Position numbers and translations under genes: made by a program | Source: Thermothielavioides terrestris NRRL 8126 | Lineage: Eukaryota; Ascomycota; Sordariomycetes; Sordariales; Chaetomiaceae | NCBI RefSeq assembly: GCF_000226115.1 | Contig: NC_016458.1 | Location: 1,302,001-1,366,000, forward strand | Length of the DNA stretch: 64,000 bases | Direction: 5' to 3' | Notes under the pieces: model-generated | The model's database searches: none | Told to the model about the DNA's origin: nothing | What the model saw: only the letters and a program-made list of their open reading frames with translations | In this document: positions 8,465 to 19,798 of the stretch, piece by piece | Position numbering within the stretch: position 1 is the first letter of the stretch | How the letters are laid out: every line of letters begins with the position of its first letter

Positions 8465-11400
8465 ATGCCTTCCTCCTTTGTCCGCCTCGCCGATGCCCCG
8501 AGGAAAGGAAAATCCATCAAATCCGCCTTCGAGAGCGAAAGTTTCGATGCCGACGTGACGATCCATGTTGATGGCCTGGTCGGCTCGGCGACCATCTCGC
8601 CGTGTGGGCGGGATGTGGCCCTTGCGTCGTAAGGAAGCCTGCCCCGTGCGCTCATTGACTGCCACTCGTCTGACGCCCACACAGACCTGAAGGCCTTGCC
8701 ATCATCGATCTGGACTCGCCATGGAGCCCTCCTCGCCGGCTGAGTAGCCACGGGCTTCCGTGGCTCGTCGTTGACGTGCAGTGGTCTCCCTTTGCAGCTC
8801 GCGACTACTGGATTGCTTCCACGGCGAACCATCGCTGTCTGGTGTGGAACCTGAACAAACGCGACGACTCGCCCTCGGGAGCCATAGAGCATTCTCTTCA
8901 GGCCCATAGCAGGGCCATTACGGACATTAACTTTTCCGCCCACCACCCGGACTCTCTGGCGACATGTTCCGTGGACGGCTACGTCTACTGCTGGGATCTT
9001 CGGAGGCCGAGGCAGCCCGCGCTCGCCTTTTGCGACTGGTTCGCTGGTGCTACTCAAGTCAAGTACAACCGCCAGGATCCCTACGTTCTGGCCTCCGCCC
9101 ACGACCGCTGGCTTCACATATGGGACACCAGGCGCGCCGTGGAGCCTCTCAAGACCATCAGCGCCCACACGTCCAAGATATACGGCATCGACTGGAATCG
9201 CACAAAGTCCACCTGTGTCGTGACGTGCTCGCTCGACAAGAGTATCAAGTTCTGGGATTATGGCCAAGATGACGAGACACCCCAGCGGGTAATCCGCACC
9301 GATTTCCCCGTATGGCGAGCCCGGCACACTCCTTTTGGATACGGTCTGCTGGCAATGCCCCAGACAGAGCCGGGAAATCTGTATCTGTACGATCAACGCG
9401 CCGGCCCCGAAACACCCGTGGACGGCGCCGTACAGCCCACTGCCGTCTTTCCTGGCCATGGCAGTCACAAGGCCAAAGAATTCCTCTGGAGAAGCCGCGG
9501 CGGCGTCAGCAACGAGGGCATAGACAACCGCGAGTTTCAGTTGGTCTCCTGGGGCGAGGACAAGGAGCTCCGGCTTCACAAGGTTGAGCCTGAGCTTCTC
9601 GAGTCCGTGGGTCACGTCCGAGGGACCCCGCTGATGGAGAACTTGAATGTCACTCGAAGGGGTGCCACGTACAAGACGTTCCGCACCGTCAACGATGCTA
9701 TCCACCGCGATCGCAGGATTCCCACCATGAGCGATCGCCCCGGCAGTGGCGGACAGTTCCGCCAGAGCGCTCTGAGCATCGGCCTCAACTCGAGTCTCCG
9801 TCGAGTGGGCCCCTCGTGGAGGCCCACGTCCATGAAGGCAAAAACGAACACAAGCAGGCACGTGGACAAGACTCAGCTTCAAATTGGGTGGATGAAGGGC
9901 ATCAGCATGTCGAAGAGGAAGCCGAGCTCCGACTCGCCCGGTCGGGTGCATTCGAGCCTGTTCAGCCCGGGCTTCGATGCGGGCTGGGGCGAGCCTGAAG
10001 CCATTCAGGATGAGTTCTTGCGGATCAGCAACCAGCTGCCCAACGTGAAGTGGGACAACATCGACATGGATTCTCTCACCCTGAACGCTTCTCTGAAGGG
10101 ACCATGGGGCGTAAATCGAGAAACTATCTTCATCAAGGTCAGGGTAGACATTCCTACCGGTTACCCAAAGACCAAGGCCCCGAGATTCTACGTTGAAAAG
10201 TCTTCGTTTATGCCAGAGGAGACCCACCGCAAGATCGAGCTTGAGCTGTACGAGCTTGCAAATCGCTTCCTGCAGCGGAAGCAGAACTGCCTTTACATGG
10301 CCTTCTCGTACCTGCTGGGCGAGACCGACCTGGAGTCCAGTACCGCCTTCTTCGAAAACGTGCGGGATCTGGACGATGACCTGGATGCGCTAGCCGATGA
10401 AAGCTCCAGCGAGGAGGACGAGAACGACATTCCCACCGGCGGCTCGGCGTCCATGTCGCAGGAGCTGAGCGCCAGCACCGAGCTGGACCCTTCTGCAACC
10501 CTGGCCTCGGCTCAGCGCCAGGCCGTTACTCCACTGCCTGTGTATTGCGGCGCCAGGTTCTCCAATGACGGTCGCCTGGTGTGCTTCTTCCCGAGCAAGG
10601 AGGAAAAGGCGAAGGCATTATTTGGCCTCCCTCATCCAGAGTCGTATCGGGACCGACCTAAAGGAGAGCCCACTTTTGCGGGTTTCGGGCGCTTAGCCCA
10701 CGACTCGCCGCCCCCGAAACATCGGTTCCACGACGAGATCTCGGCGACAGACGACCAGTCGGGGGAATCAGACAGCGAAGACTCGACGTCATCGACCGAC
10801 TCTGAACCCACGACGGTGCACAAGATCGATCTATGGTACCAGCCCGGGCGCCGGTTCCGCAAGAGCTGGAGCGCGAACGAGTCCGCACGGTCCAGCGGCG
10901 GCGGTACCGGGACCGGTGCCGGAACGGGGACCGGCACAGGGACCAGCCGGAGGCGGCCGAGCAAACCGAAGAACATCATCACCATATATAACCTGCAAAG
11001 CGAAATCCCCTCAAAGAAACAGTTCGCTCAGGAGTACGCCATTTTTGGCGATGGGGCCGATGTGTGCAGCCACAATGCGGCGGTCGCCGAGAAGTATGGG
11101 TACCAAGACCTGGTCCATGTCTGGAAATATGCTGCTCTCCTGCTTCGGAGAGATATCCCGCTGGAGATACACGGTCTGCAGCACACAGGACAGCCCGTAC
11201 TTGTCATTGCCAGGGATGCCGTTGCTCGTGCCAACGAAAAGGTCGGAGACGACAGCCAGGCCACAACCCCCGGATCCAACCTCGCCGGCCGGGTCAGATG
11301 GGGTTACCACCCTCTGGCCCGGGACTTGATCAACGATCTCTTCGACTATTACGAGAAGATCGCCGACATCCAGATGTTGGCGATGCTAGCCTGCATCTTC

Positions 11401-13317
11401 GGTGATTACTCTATGGAGGAGGAGGCCGCCATTGCAGCTTCGCATCTTCCGCAACCCAAGACGCCGCTGCCGATGAAAGCGCCTTCGTTCTCGCTCGAGT
11501 ATTTCCCGACGGACCCGGCACTCTGGAACCTGAACTACAGGAGCCAGGCCAGCTCGGCCATCACGACCCCTAGGACGGCCAACACGCCGGCACTGTACTC
11601 CGACCCGCCGAGCTCAGACGAGACGGCCGGGTTCGCCGAGCCCAGGTCGCACCACTCTTACTCATGCGGAGAAACGCCACCGAATGCTTCCCGAGAGCAC
11701 CTGCGCGAGGTCAGCCAGACGCAGAGTCTATCCACGTCCCCCAGCAACAGGCTGTTCCACCGCTCCAACTCAACTGTTGCCGCCGCGATCGCTGCTAGTC
11801 TTCCGAGAGCACTTGCCGGCATCGTTTCGGGGTCCCCTCCAGATCCCATCCGAAAGCGGCCGAGCCCTGCCGAGGCTATGCTGAACGCTCTTACTCCTCA
11901 CGCACTTGTGTGGGCAGGTTCAAGCACGTCCGGTGCTGGTCCTGACACCCCTGGGACGTCGAGGACGTCTTTCTCTGACGACGAGCCCTTGAAAGACGAT
12001 CTGATGGCCATGGTCCCGATAGCTGTCTCCTGCGTCCCGGAAAACCAAGGCCTCTTCGACGACGACGGTTGGATATCGGGCCCCTTAATCGATCGCAGTC
12101 GCTTCAAATTGTACTCCAACTACCGCTACGCCTACGCCGAGATGCTTCAGATGTGGGGTCTGCCCCTATCCCGCCTCGAGATTATGAAATTCGACGTGCT
12201 CAAAGAAGACGCGCTGTCCCCCGCTGCAGCCAGCAAAGAAGGCTCAGTTCCCAACAACACGCCCCTTTACCCCACTGGCGCCGCCTCCCCGACCTCCCCG
12301 TTCGTCGACCGCCGCAGCATGTTCCATGAACTCGCCACTTCCGGTCGTGGCCTTGACGTGACGGGCTTCTGTCGGGTGCACCCAGGCGTGCCGCTCGAAC
12401 CTGTAGAGTACCTCCGCCCAACAAACCCGAACCTCGGCTACGGCAGCAACCCACAAGTTGTGAACGGCTCCAACGGCGTCTGCCACCGCTGCAGCGCCGA
12501 GCGCGACGGCGCCGACCTCGTCCCGCAGACGGAAATGCGGTGCGTCTACTGCTGGGAGCCCGTTACCGGCCTCTTCGCGCCCTGCCTCTCGTGCGGGTGC
12601 GTCTCGCATGAGGCATGCCTCGCCGACTGGCATGCCATGGGCGGCGGCGAGTGCCCCGCCGGGCATGACTGTTATTGTCTCGAGGACGCCAGCAACGCGA
12701 CGCCGGACAGCTGGGCCGGGCTGCAGGTGGCAGTCCCCATTTGGTTTCACGGAGACGTTGAGCGGGTCGGGCCCACCGGTCAGACGCCACGGTCAGGCAC
12801 ACCCACAACTATCGCGAGCGCCAGGTCGGCGAGATCCCGCCGCAAATCCGCCCCTGCCGACGCCGCCCGGTTCCACATGCTCCGCCGCACGCACACGGAC
12901 TCGTCCGGAACAACGGGGACAGAGGGCTACGGCACGGAGGCCGTGCCTCACACCCGCCCGAGCCTCGGCAGAAACCCCGGCGGCGGCAGTTCCCGCCGAC
13001 ACAACAACAGCTACCGCGGCCACCGCCACGACAACGGCTACAACGACGACGACGACGACCTCGACCACCACAGCCACCACAGTCACCACAGCCGCAGCCA
13101 CAGCAGCCACAGGAACAGGCCGGACCGCGACGGCGGCGGCGGGCTGCTGCTGGCGGGCGTCAAGCCGCCGCCGCGCGGCGAGGAGCCCGTCTCGGCGGCG
13201 CAGCTCAGCCTGGGGAAGAGGCTGAAGAAGCAGCTGGAGGAGTCCGGGCGGCCGGGGGTGCCGCGGAGGAACTCGGGCGGGTTGGCAATGTGGAAGGCTG
13301 CGGGTGGGGGTGGATGA
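8465..13317 (+). CDS. MTC5: SEA complex (GATOR2-type) subunit, Mtc5/Sea3/WDR59 homolog
   Basis: This is a vacuole/lysosome-associated scaffold that regulates TORC1 in response to amino acids. Exon 1 is 8465-8628 (MPSSFVRLADAPRKGKS...), followed by a 56-nt GT-AG intron and exon 2 at 8685-13317, giving 1598 residues. Domains in order: N-terminal WD40 propeller (about residues 60-360, with CWDLRRP, IWDTRRA and IKFWDYG repeat ends); RWD domain (about 490-600, IQDEFLRISNQLPNVKW to MAFSYLLGE); long disordered Ser/Pro regions; C-terminal zinc/RING-like module near 1320-1390 with CHRC, CVYC, CLSCGCVSHEAC and CPAGHDCYC. Domain order matches WDR59. The last ~130 residues are low complexity and include Asp-rich and His/Ser-rich runs. 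A 598-codon antisense frame overlaps it but is a composition shadow. Confidence 0.93.
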
Positions 13318-13926
13318 TTGGGAGGCGTAGAGTCGGGATGAGGGGTCGGGAGGGGAGGAGGGGAGGCCGGGAGCGGAGATTGAATGAGGTGGTGTGTGAT
13401 GATGGGATGTGGTGATTTAATGAGGTGGTGTGATTTGACGTGGCGTAGGATGGTTATGTCTGTGATGTAGGATGGTTATGTGTACGATGTAATGCTGATG
13501 TGTAATGTCTTTTGTGCCTTACTTGCGGCGATGGTTCCCATATCGGGATTGAACATGATGAATTTGGGTCACTGTTGTGAGACAATTCGGTCAATCTCAA
13601 TGCAGGAGCACTGCTGCTTGCTGAGCGAGTATTGGTATGGCATGCTCCAAACTTGTCAGAAACGAAATCGCTTTTATATGTAGGGAAGAACAGACTGAAA
13701 ACCTCGTGTTTGGATGACCTCGCGACTATTTTACGCATTTTTTTTCTTTTTCTGTTTGTTTGTTCATCCTTGTGTTGCTTCGAGCACCGACGTAGACTTC
13801 ACAACCTCATTACAAGCGAACCTTGGCCGAGAGACCAGCACATGTACCCCTTATTCCATCTTAGCCGGCCCCTCCGACCCTCATCGACAACGTCCTTATT
13901 CTCACATCAAAAAGGCAAAGGAAGAC
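13318..13926. other. Convergent 3' intergenic region with short direct repeats
   Basis: Between the WDR59-like gene and the dienelactone hydrolase. It contains two pairs of short direct repeats: AATGAGGTGGTGTG at 13383-13396 and 13419-13432, and GTAGGATGGTTATGT at 13445-13459 and 13467-13481. No gene is supported. Confidence 0.55.
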
Positions 13927-14947
13927 TCACGGCCAGTGCTTCCCAAAGAAATCCAGAACCGTCTTGTAGCCGCGCGAGTACTCGGCCTTGACGCGGTCGT
14001 TGGACAGGTCCGCGCGGGCGGCCATCCAGCCGTGGATCTGGTCGCCGAAGGTCTCGACGTGCTTCGCGCTGGTCTTGAGGTTCTCTTCGAACTGCTTCAC
14101 CTTGTCGTGCGGCTCCTCCTTGGACGCCAGCAGCGCCAGCGGCACCTTGATCGTCTCGGCCTCCTTGGGGTCCACCATGGCCGGGTGGCACTCGGCGCCG
14201 ATGGAGAACGGGTTCGCGTCGGACGAGGTCACCAGGCTGACGACCTTGCCGCCCCAACAGAACTGGAGAGGGGAGGTTGTTTAATCAGTATGATGGGTTT
14301 TGTTTTTTGTTGTACATACTCTTACGATCCGAGGTGTCGGATAGGGAAGGGGGGAGGAGGGGGGAGGGTTTGCTTACGCCAACGATGCCCCACGACTTGA
14401 CCGAGGGGTTTTTGGCCTGCAAGGCCTTCACGAACTCGGGCAACTTGCTGGCCACGCCGGCAGGTGGGTTTTTGCCGAAGAAGGCGCCCAGGTTCTTCTG
14501 CTTCTCGGGCGTGTTGGGTGGATACCTGAAAGGGGGCAGATAAGCGGTGTCAGCGTTGAGACGGGTTGTGAGCGAGGCTGGTGGGCACGCACCACTCAAT
14601 GGGACAGGGCTCGCCCTTGAACCAGTCCGGGATGAACACCTTGTACTTTTGGTGGTGGCTTGTTGCCAGGATGTCGGCACCTTGGACGGTCTGGTCGAAG
14701 TAGCCAAAAATATCGTAAATGACGACAATTCCCTTGTTAGCGTCGGCAGGGCCGGTCACGTCTGCGGAACGTGGGAGCCGTTGTCAGCTGGCGACAGAGA
14801 GAAGAGTGATCGCGGATGAAAGGGCTTACATGTCTTCAGGCCGTCGACCTCGTCGTAGGAGCCCTTGGCGCTGTAGCCCGTGGACACCACGGGCGGGATG
14901 TTGCAGCAGGCCTCATTGTGGCCGTGGGTGGCGGGCATAGTCGACAT
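13927..14947 (-). CDS. Dienelactone hydrolase family protein (alpha/beta hydrolase)
   Basis: Exons on the minus strand: 14830-14947, 14593-14761, 14378-14525 and 13927-14262, with introns of 68, 67 and 115 nt. The joined frame gives 256 residues. The DLH nucleophile motif appears after joining exons 3 and 4: WGIVGFCWGGK, with Cys at 147. The likely catalytic His is 222 in GDQIHGWMAAR. The usual acidic position seems to be Glu194 in ASKEEP rather than Asp; this assignment is tentative. Substrate is unknown; the family hydrolyses dienelactones or unrelated esters, and yeast Aim2 is a relative. The start at 14947 has the better context, but the frame stays open to an ATG at 15166 that would add 73 residues of presequence type. 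A GTGAGT lies at the stop (13928-13933 region), so a further small 3' exon is not excluded. Confidence 0.88.
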
Positions 14948-15811
14948 CTTGGCAACTGTTTGCGTCGTCGGCGTTCTAGCTGAGGGGTGATTGTTTGTGG
15001 AGAGCCGGGATGAGCTGGTGTTTGATCGCTGGGGGATGCTGGAGATGCTGGACAGCTCGCGGGCGTAAGTAGGGATACCTCGCCGTGATGAGACAATGGC
15101 AGCAGATGCGGGGTAGGCAGTTCTGCCGGCAGCAGCTTGGAGACGCAACTGATTGAGCGCGGGCATATACCTGTGCACGATATTCGACGCCTTATCTCCA
15201 GACTACAAAGTCAAGTTCGTGAGGAGCAGTTCGAGAGCGGCTACCCTATATAGAAGAAATTGAGTGTGTTTGGCTCAGCCTGCGGAGAGAATGATGTGAT
15301 CTCCTCGGTTCTTCCTGCTGCTGCCGACACGATGCGGGGTAGCTCCGGTTCAATCCAAGCTCTGATGTCACGCCTTCACCCCGCCTGCATCTGCCGATAC
15401 CAACCCACCAATCAGCACTTGGTTGATACCCCGCACACTTGGGCTTCTCAGGTGAGTTCGGGGTGAAGATACGGAATAATCCGTCCACTTTGCGTCCACA
15501 GTGTCCCTACACAGTACACTGTATTGCTGGTCTGGAACGCAGCTCAGAGGAACATCGAAGGGGTCCCAATGAGAAGCAACCAAGCCAAAGAAACCATTAC
15601 TCACTGCTTTCGGGACCTTCCTTTCGCCCATTGCTTGCCGATGTCTCTACAATAAACTCGCAGTCACCATCCGATCGATTGCCTGTCGTACAAAGCGCAA
15701 TTACCAACTCAACACAAAACGGCCGCCCAAGCCGCAGAAAAATCGGAGAAATCAAAAGGAAGGGCGTTGTTCGCGGCAGGCGCAATTCTTGGCTTCTCCA
15801 GCCTCGTCAAC
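14948..15811. promoter_or_regulatory. Upstream region of the dienelactone hydrolase gene, 3' flank of the Nudix gene
   Basis: The segment 14948-15166 is in frame with the dienelactone hydrolase and may be coding. A TATA-like CTATATAG sits at about 15246-15253, some 80 bases upstream of the distal ATG (15166) and 300 upstream of the proximal one (14947). The rest, toward 15812, should contain the Nudix 3' UTR. Confidence 0.5.
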
Positions 15812-16441
15812 TCAAACACCAATTTTGTATCCCGACCTCCTCATATCATCCACCGCCTTCATGACCGTCCGCACCTCGGCGTTGAATCGCAACTTGCTCG
15901 GTATCTCGCTTAGCGGGATCCATTTTGCGTCGAGCTTCTCCCACTCCTCCTGCGTCCCGGAGTCCCGAGCAACGGTGCAATCCGCCGTCGCGGCGAAGAA
16001 GTACACGATCTTCAGCGCCTCGGTTTCCGACTGTGGATCTGGGTACATGCACGCGCCGACGAATTCGGTGCTCGGGTAGCCCTTGGTGATGTTGGGCGGC
16101 TTGCTGGACGTGTCCGCACGCTCAGACTTGGGAGGCGTCGCGCGCGTCTCGATGTCGAGCCGCAGCGGCGTGACGCGGATGCCTGTCTCCTCGTGAGTCT
16201 CCCGCAGCGCCGCCGCGAGCATGCTCTCGTTGAGGTTTCTTCTGCCCTTGGGAAGCTGCCAGAGCTTCAGGCGGTTGTTCCAGATCACGAGCACCATGGC
16301 TCGCGCCAGGTCGACGGTCACGGTGCCGCAGGACATGCCCAGCGCACAAGCCGGCCGGAAGATCATGCTTTCGTCGACTTCATCCAGCCAGAGATCCAGC
16401 TCCGACTGATCGCAGTTGGGCGGAGGCTGCTGCCGCACCAT
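15812..16441 (-). CDS. Nudix hydrolase
   Basis: Nudix enzymes cleave nucleoside diphosphates linked to another group, using a metal-binding Nudix box. The box is complete: starting at Gly66, GRRNLNESMLAAALRETHEE fits G-x5-E-x7-R-E-x2-E-E-x-G-I, with Glu81, Glu84 and Glu85 as metal-site residues. There is no intron; 209 residues from the ATG at 16441 (MVRQQPPPNC). The frame extends to an ATG at 16567, but those 42 residues look unrelated to the domain, so the inner start is preferred. Length and the WxLPKGRRN lead-in resemble diadenosine/diphosphoinositol polyphosphate hydrolases, but substrate cannot be decided. Confidence 0.88.
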   Translation of the reverse strand: MVRQQPPPNCDQSELDLWLDEVDESMIFRPACALGMSCGTVTVDLARAMVLVIWNNRLKLWQLPKGRRNLNESMLAAALRETHEETGIRVTPLRLDIETRATPPKSERADTSSKPPNITKGYPSTEFVGACMYPDPQSETEALKIVYFFAATADCTVARDSGTQEEWEKLDAKWIPLSEIPSKLRFNAEVRTVMKAVDDMRRSGYKIGV

Positions 16442-19400
16442 TTTGGGTTGAATGACTGACGGAGACCCGCAGGTAGAGTGACGGCCAATTTGCGATTTGT
16501 TTTGGTTTAGGAGAGCCTGACGGAGGGTCAGAAAGGCAACTGACTTGCACGGCCACAGAGACTCCATTAAGCGCAGCGACGTCGAATCTCAAAACCAAAA
16601 AAAAGCTGCGCTCCCTCTGCCCTTTTTATCCCCGGTGGCGTTTTCCAACAATTGCCAGCTCAGGACCGCCGCCGGTGAGCTGTGACCAATCAGTGTTGTG
16701 GCTGCACCGACTCCCTTCCTTTCAGGTCCTCATGCAGCAGCCGCTGCATCAGTGAAAGTCGAGCGACTGGTGAGCCTGCGAGACCGGAAACGTGTGCTTG
16801 AACGCCATGGCATGCAGGCAACAGGAACGCCAGCGAATCATGCACCCCCGCAGGACCCGGACATCGGGTGTAGTGTATCGACGCTAAGCCCCAGGCTTCC
16901 GGGGGGTTCCAACCGCCCTGTGGCTGTGGGCCCGGCTCGTGCGGAATGCAACCTGGCCGCGGTCGCTGGGTCGCTGCAGCATCACATCGTGGATGTGCAC
17001 GGCGTTAAGCTCTCTTGCATCTCGTCAAGTCAACAGCGGTGGTCTGACCAAGCACACCGAGGTCTAGGCCTACCATACTTGTCCAGATTTAAGGAATAAC
17101 GCGGTAACTACCAATCACGCGCCCTCGTCGCTCTGCCTTGACGGTAGGATTCCACGGAGCAACGGACTACCCAGCCGGGGCAATCTCAATGACACGATAC
17201 CCTTGCCGACCGGTGAGCTGGCTTGCAAGGCATCGCGCCATGGTACTTGATTCTCGTTCCATTTGAAACATGAAAAAGGTTGCGGTGCAGAATGCCACAT
17301 CTTGGCTAGGTAGGATAGCCTGTGTGGCTTGTCATACGCCGCATGTGGAATCATCCGCCATGCTAGCGCTTCTCGAAGGGAGGGAGACACACGCACAACT
17401 GCAACCCCGCCCAATCGCTTGATGCGCTGTGTCTCCTTCCTCTATATCTTGCGTCTTCCATACCCTTGTTGCATGGCGAGCTTGTCCCACCCACCATGCG
17501 ATTTCGATGCCAGACCATGGCAGACTCGTCGCTTTGACGGATGGGTCAAGCGGCACGAGTCGCAAGCGATGCAAAGTAGGATGCCTCCATGACGAGGCCG
17601 GCATTTGCAGGAGTTGATCTCGTTTCTGCACCGGAGCGCGTGAGCCAGGGGCGGACCCGACCAGAAGCTGCGAGCCATGACTATCCGCAGCATGGTCGTA
17701 CCGATCGAGACAGAGGGCATGATTTCCGAGTTGGCGTTACATCCTTCCATAGGATGATGTCTATCAGTCGCAGCTGCACACTGGCTGCAGTGAGAAATGG
17801 AGCTCTTTGGCTTCCTTGGGCTTCTCGAGACTTGTCTTTATCTTCAAACTCCCCACGATCTCGATGGCCTACATCGAGAAGTGCCGTCGTGGGTCGTCCA
17901 GGCCGCATGTCTGGCCTCTCCAAGTGGCGGTCAGTGCAGGCAAGGGGCTAACTAGACTCAACCGGGGGGCAAGAGCCCCTTACCGTTCATCGACTCCAAT
18001 TTATCATTGGCACCCGCAGGAAGTAATGGATTGAACAGCGGCGCTTCGGAGCAAGACCCAGCGCCAAATGCTCCCTAACTGGGCAGATGGGTCCCGTCCT
18101 TTGGAACTTAGATAAAGCACTATCAGAATACCTGCCAGTCTCCACCCGTAGAAGATCGATCCCTATTTCGCGCTCAACTTCCCAAACCGTCGGCATCGCT
18201 ATGGGTCTGCAACTGGTTCCCGCAACCAACAAGCAAGCAGACAGCTAGCAGTGGATGAAACAGCTGATTTCCTTCAGCTTGACCTCACGGAACCGTGATT
18301 TGTTCACTGTCGAGCGCTGCCATCCGACTTTGTCCACACCAAGTTTCTACTCCCGACCCATCCGCCCCTCATTATTCCCTTCTCGAATTCTAACCCTTCC
18401 TCTTCGCGAAATGCCGTTTGTTGCACGTGGACGTGCCACAGCAGACGCAATGGCTATCTCAAATCCCATACCGGCAAAGGGACCAACTCGACCTCTCTCG
18501 CGGGCAGAGAGACTCGGCCGCGGTTCTAGAATAGGAAGAAGCCACCGTTTTCCCAACATGGTAACCCGTCGGGACGAGGCGGCAGTGCTACATCTCGGCT
18601 CCGGCCAAGTGCGTCGAATCAGACCATTCCCCGGAACCGGACCGCGGGCCGCTCACCTGGAGAAGAATCCCACCTCCCCCCCCTCCCCCCCCGGTTGACG
18701 TACATACATGTACGTATGTCGTACATACCTAGGTAGGTAGGTAGGTACCGCTAAGGGCAGGTCTGCGGAGCCGCGGCGATCGCCACCACATCTGCTGAGC
18801 TTGGCCCCTGGCTCAACCGGGCTGCGGCATACGGCATGGGTGGGAGAGGCAAAGGAGAGAGGGGTACACTAATCAAAGGGGACAAGCAGCTCACCTGGGA
18901 TTGCCATGGCGGGACACGGCCGGCTTTGCTTGTTGTGGCGGGCAAGTGCCCGGTGAGCCCCACGGGCGGGCAGCAGGCACGGCAGCAGGTTTTTTCTCTC
19001 ACCGACGTTGCACTTGAATATATTTCGTCCCGTTTGGCGAGACGTGGGGGTGGGGGTCAGACTGTCTGCCGGCCTCGCCGGCCGGGAGGCCGCTCTCGTG
19101 ATAGCCGGGTGGTTGGTTGTGGCACGGGGGAGCATGCAGCAGCGGAGGTTGGTGGGGGTGCAGGCGCGGAGGGGAAAGATATCAATGGCATACTGATCGA
19201 AAAAATCGCATCGAGCAACGGAGTCCCTGCCGCACAGGACATAGTGTAGGGAACAACTCAGCCGCTCTACAATCCCCCTCGCGGACGAACCGCCGGTGTC
19301 CACCGTACCCGCGGCTGCAGCTGAGCTGCAGAAGGGATGGCGGCCACGGACCGGTTCGCCGCGGGTCCCGTCCGAGATATCCTACACTACACTATTGAAA

Positions 19401-19798
19401 GGCACGCTCGGCAGGGGCAGGGGAGGGGGTGCAAGCGAATAATTGCCTGCAGCATGCGCCGCGCCGCGCCAACTGGGCAATTCCGTTGTAGCGAACCTGA
19501 TCCCACCGGGGGCCATCACGTGTATATCTGCTGATGGGCACCTGTCGATGCAACGTCGAGCGCCACCTACCCGAGCCATGCGGATCGAAGGAAAGGCGGG
19601 CGATCTACGGAGCAGACTGCAGTATTACGCAATAGCCAGCCCCTGACGGCTCGCGGCTGTGCGGTGCAGTTCCCCGGGCCGCCGGCGTTCCCGTGGACTC
19701 TCGGCATGACACAAACGCGCCCGGGCTCCGGTTGGAAGGAAAGGAAAGAAAAGGACCATATGGGCAGACCGTGCGTATCATTAAGTTTGCGTCTCTAG
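16442..19798. other. Gene-free stretch of about 3.4 kb
   Basis: It should hold the Nudix promoter at its left end and the 3' UTR of the acyl-CoA dehydrogenase at its right end. Between them I find no frame with protein-like composition, no tRNA and no terminal inverted repeats. Notable sequence: a C-rich tract near 18671-18692, followed by alternating TACATAC/GTATGT words and a short AGGT array at 18727-18749. Confidence 0.5.
18727..18749. repeat. Short AGGT tetranucleotide array
   Basis: ACCT followed by four AGGT-type units and ending GTACC. The ends pair with each other (ACCTAGGT palindrome). It directly follows GTACATACATGTACGTATGT. Confidence 0.7.

Noticed and set aside
8431..10227. 598-codon antisense open frame over the WDR59-like gene
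   Set aside because: It lies fully opposite a well-supported WD40/RWD coding exon, has no recognisable domain, and reflects GC-rich third codon positions.
15812..16567. Longer Nudix start at 16567
   Set aside because: The added 42 residues look unrelated to the domain; the start at 16441 gives a normal-length enzyme.
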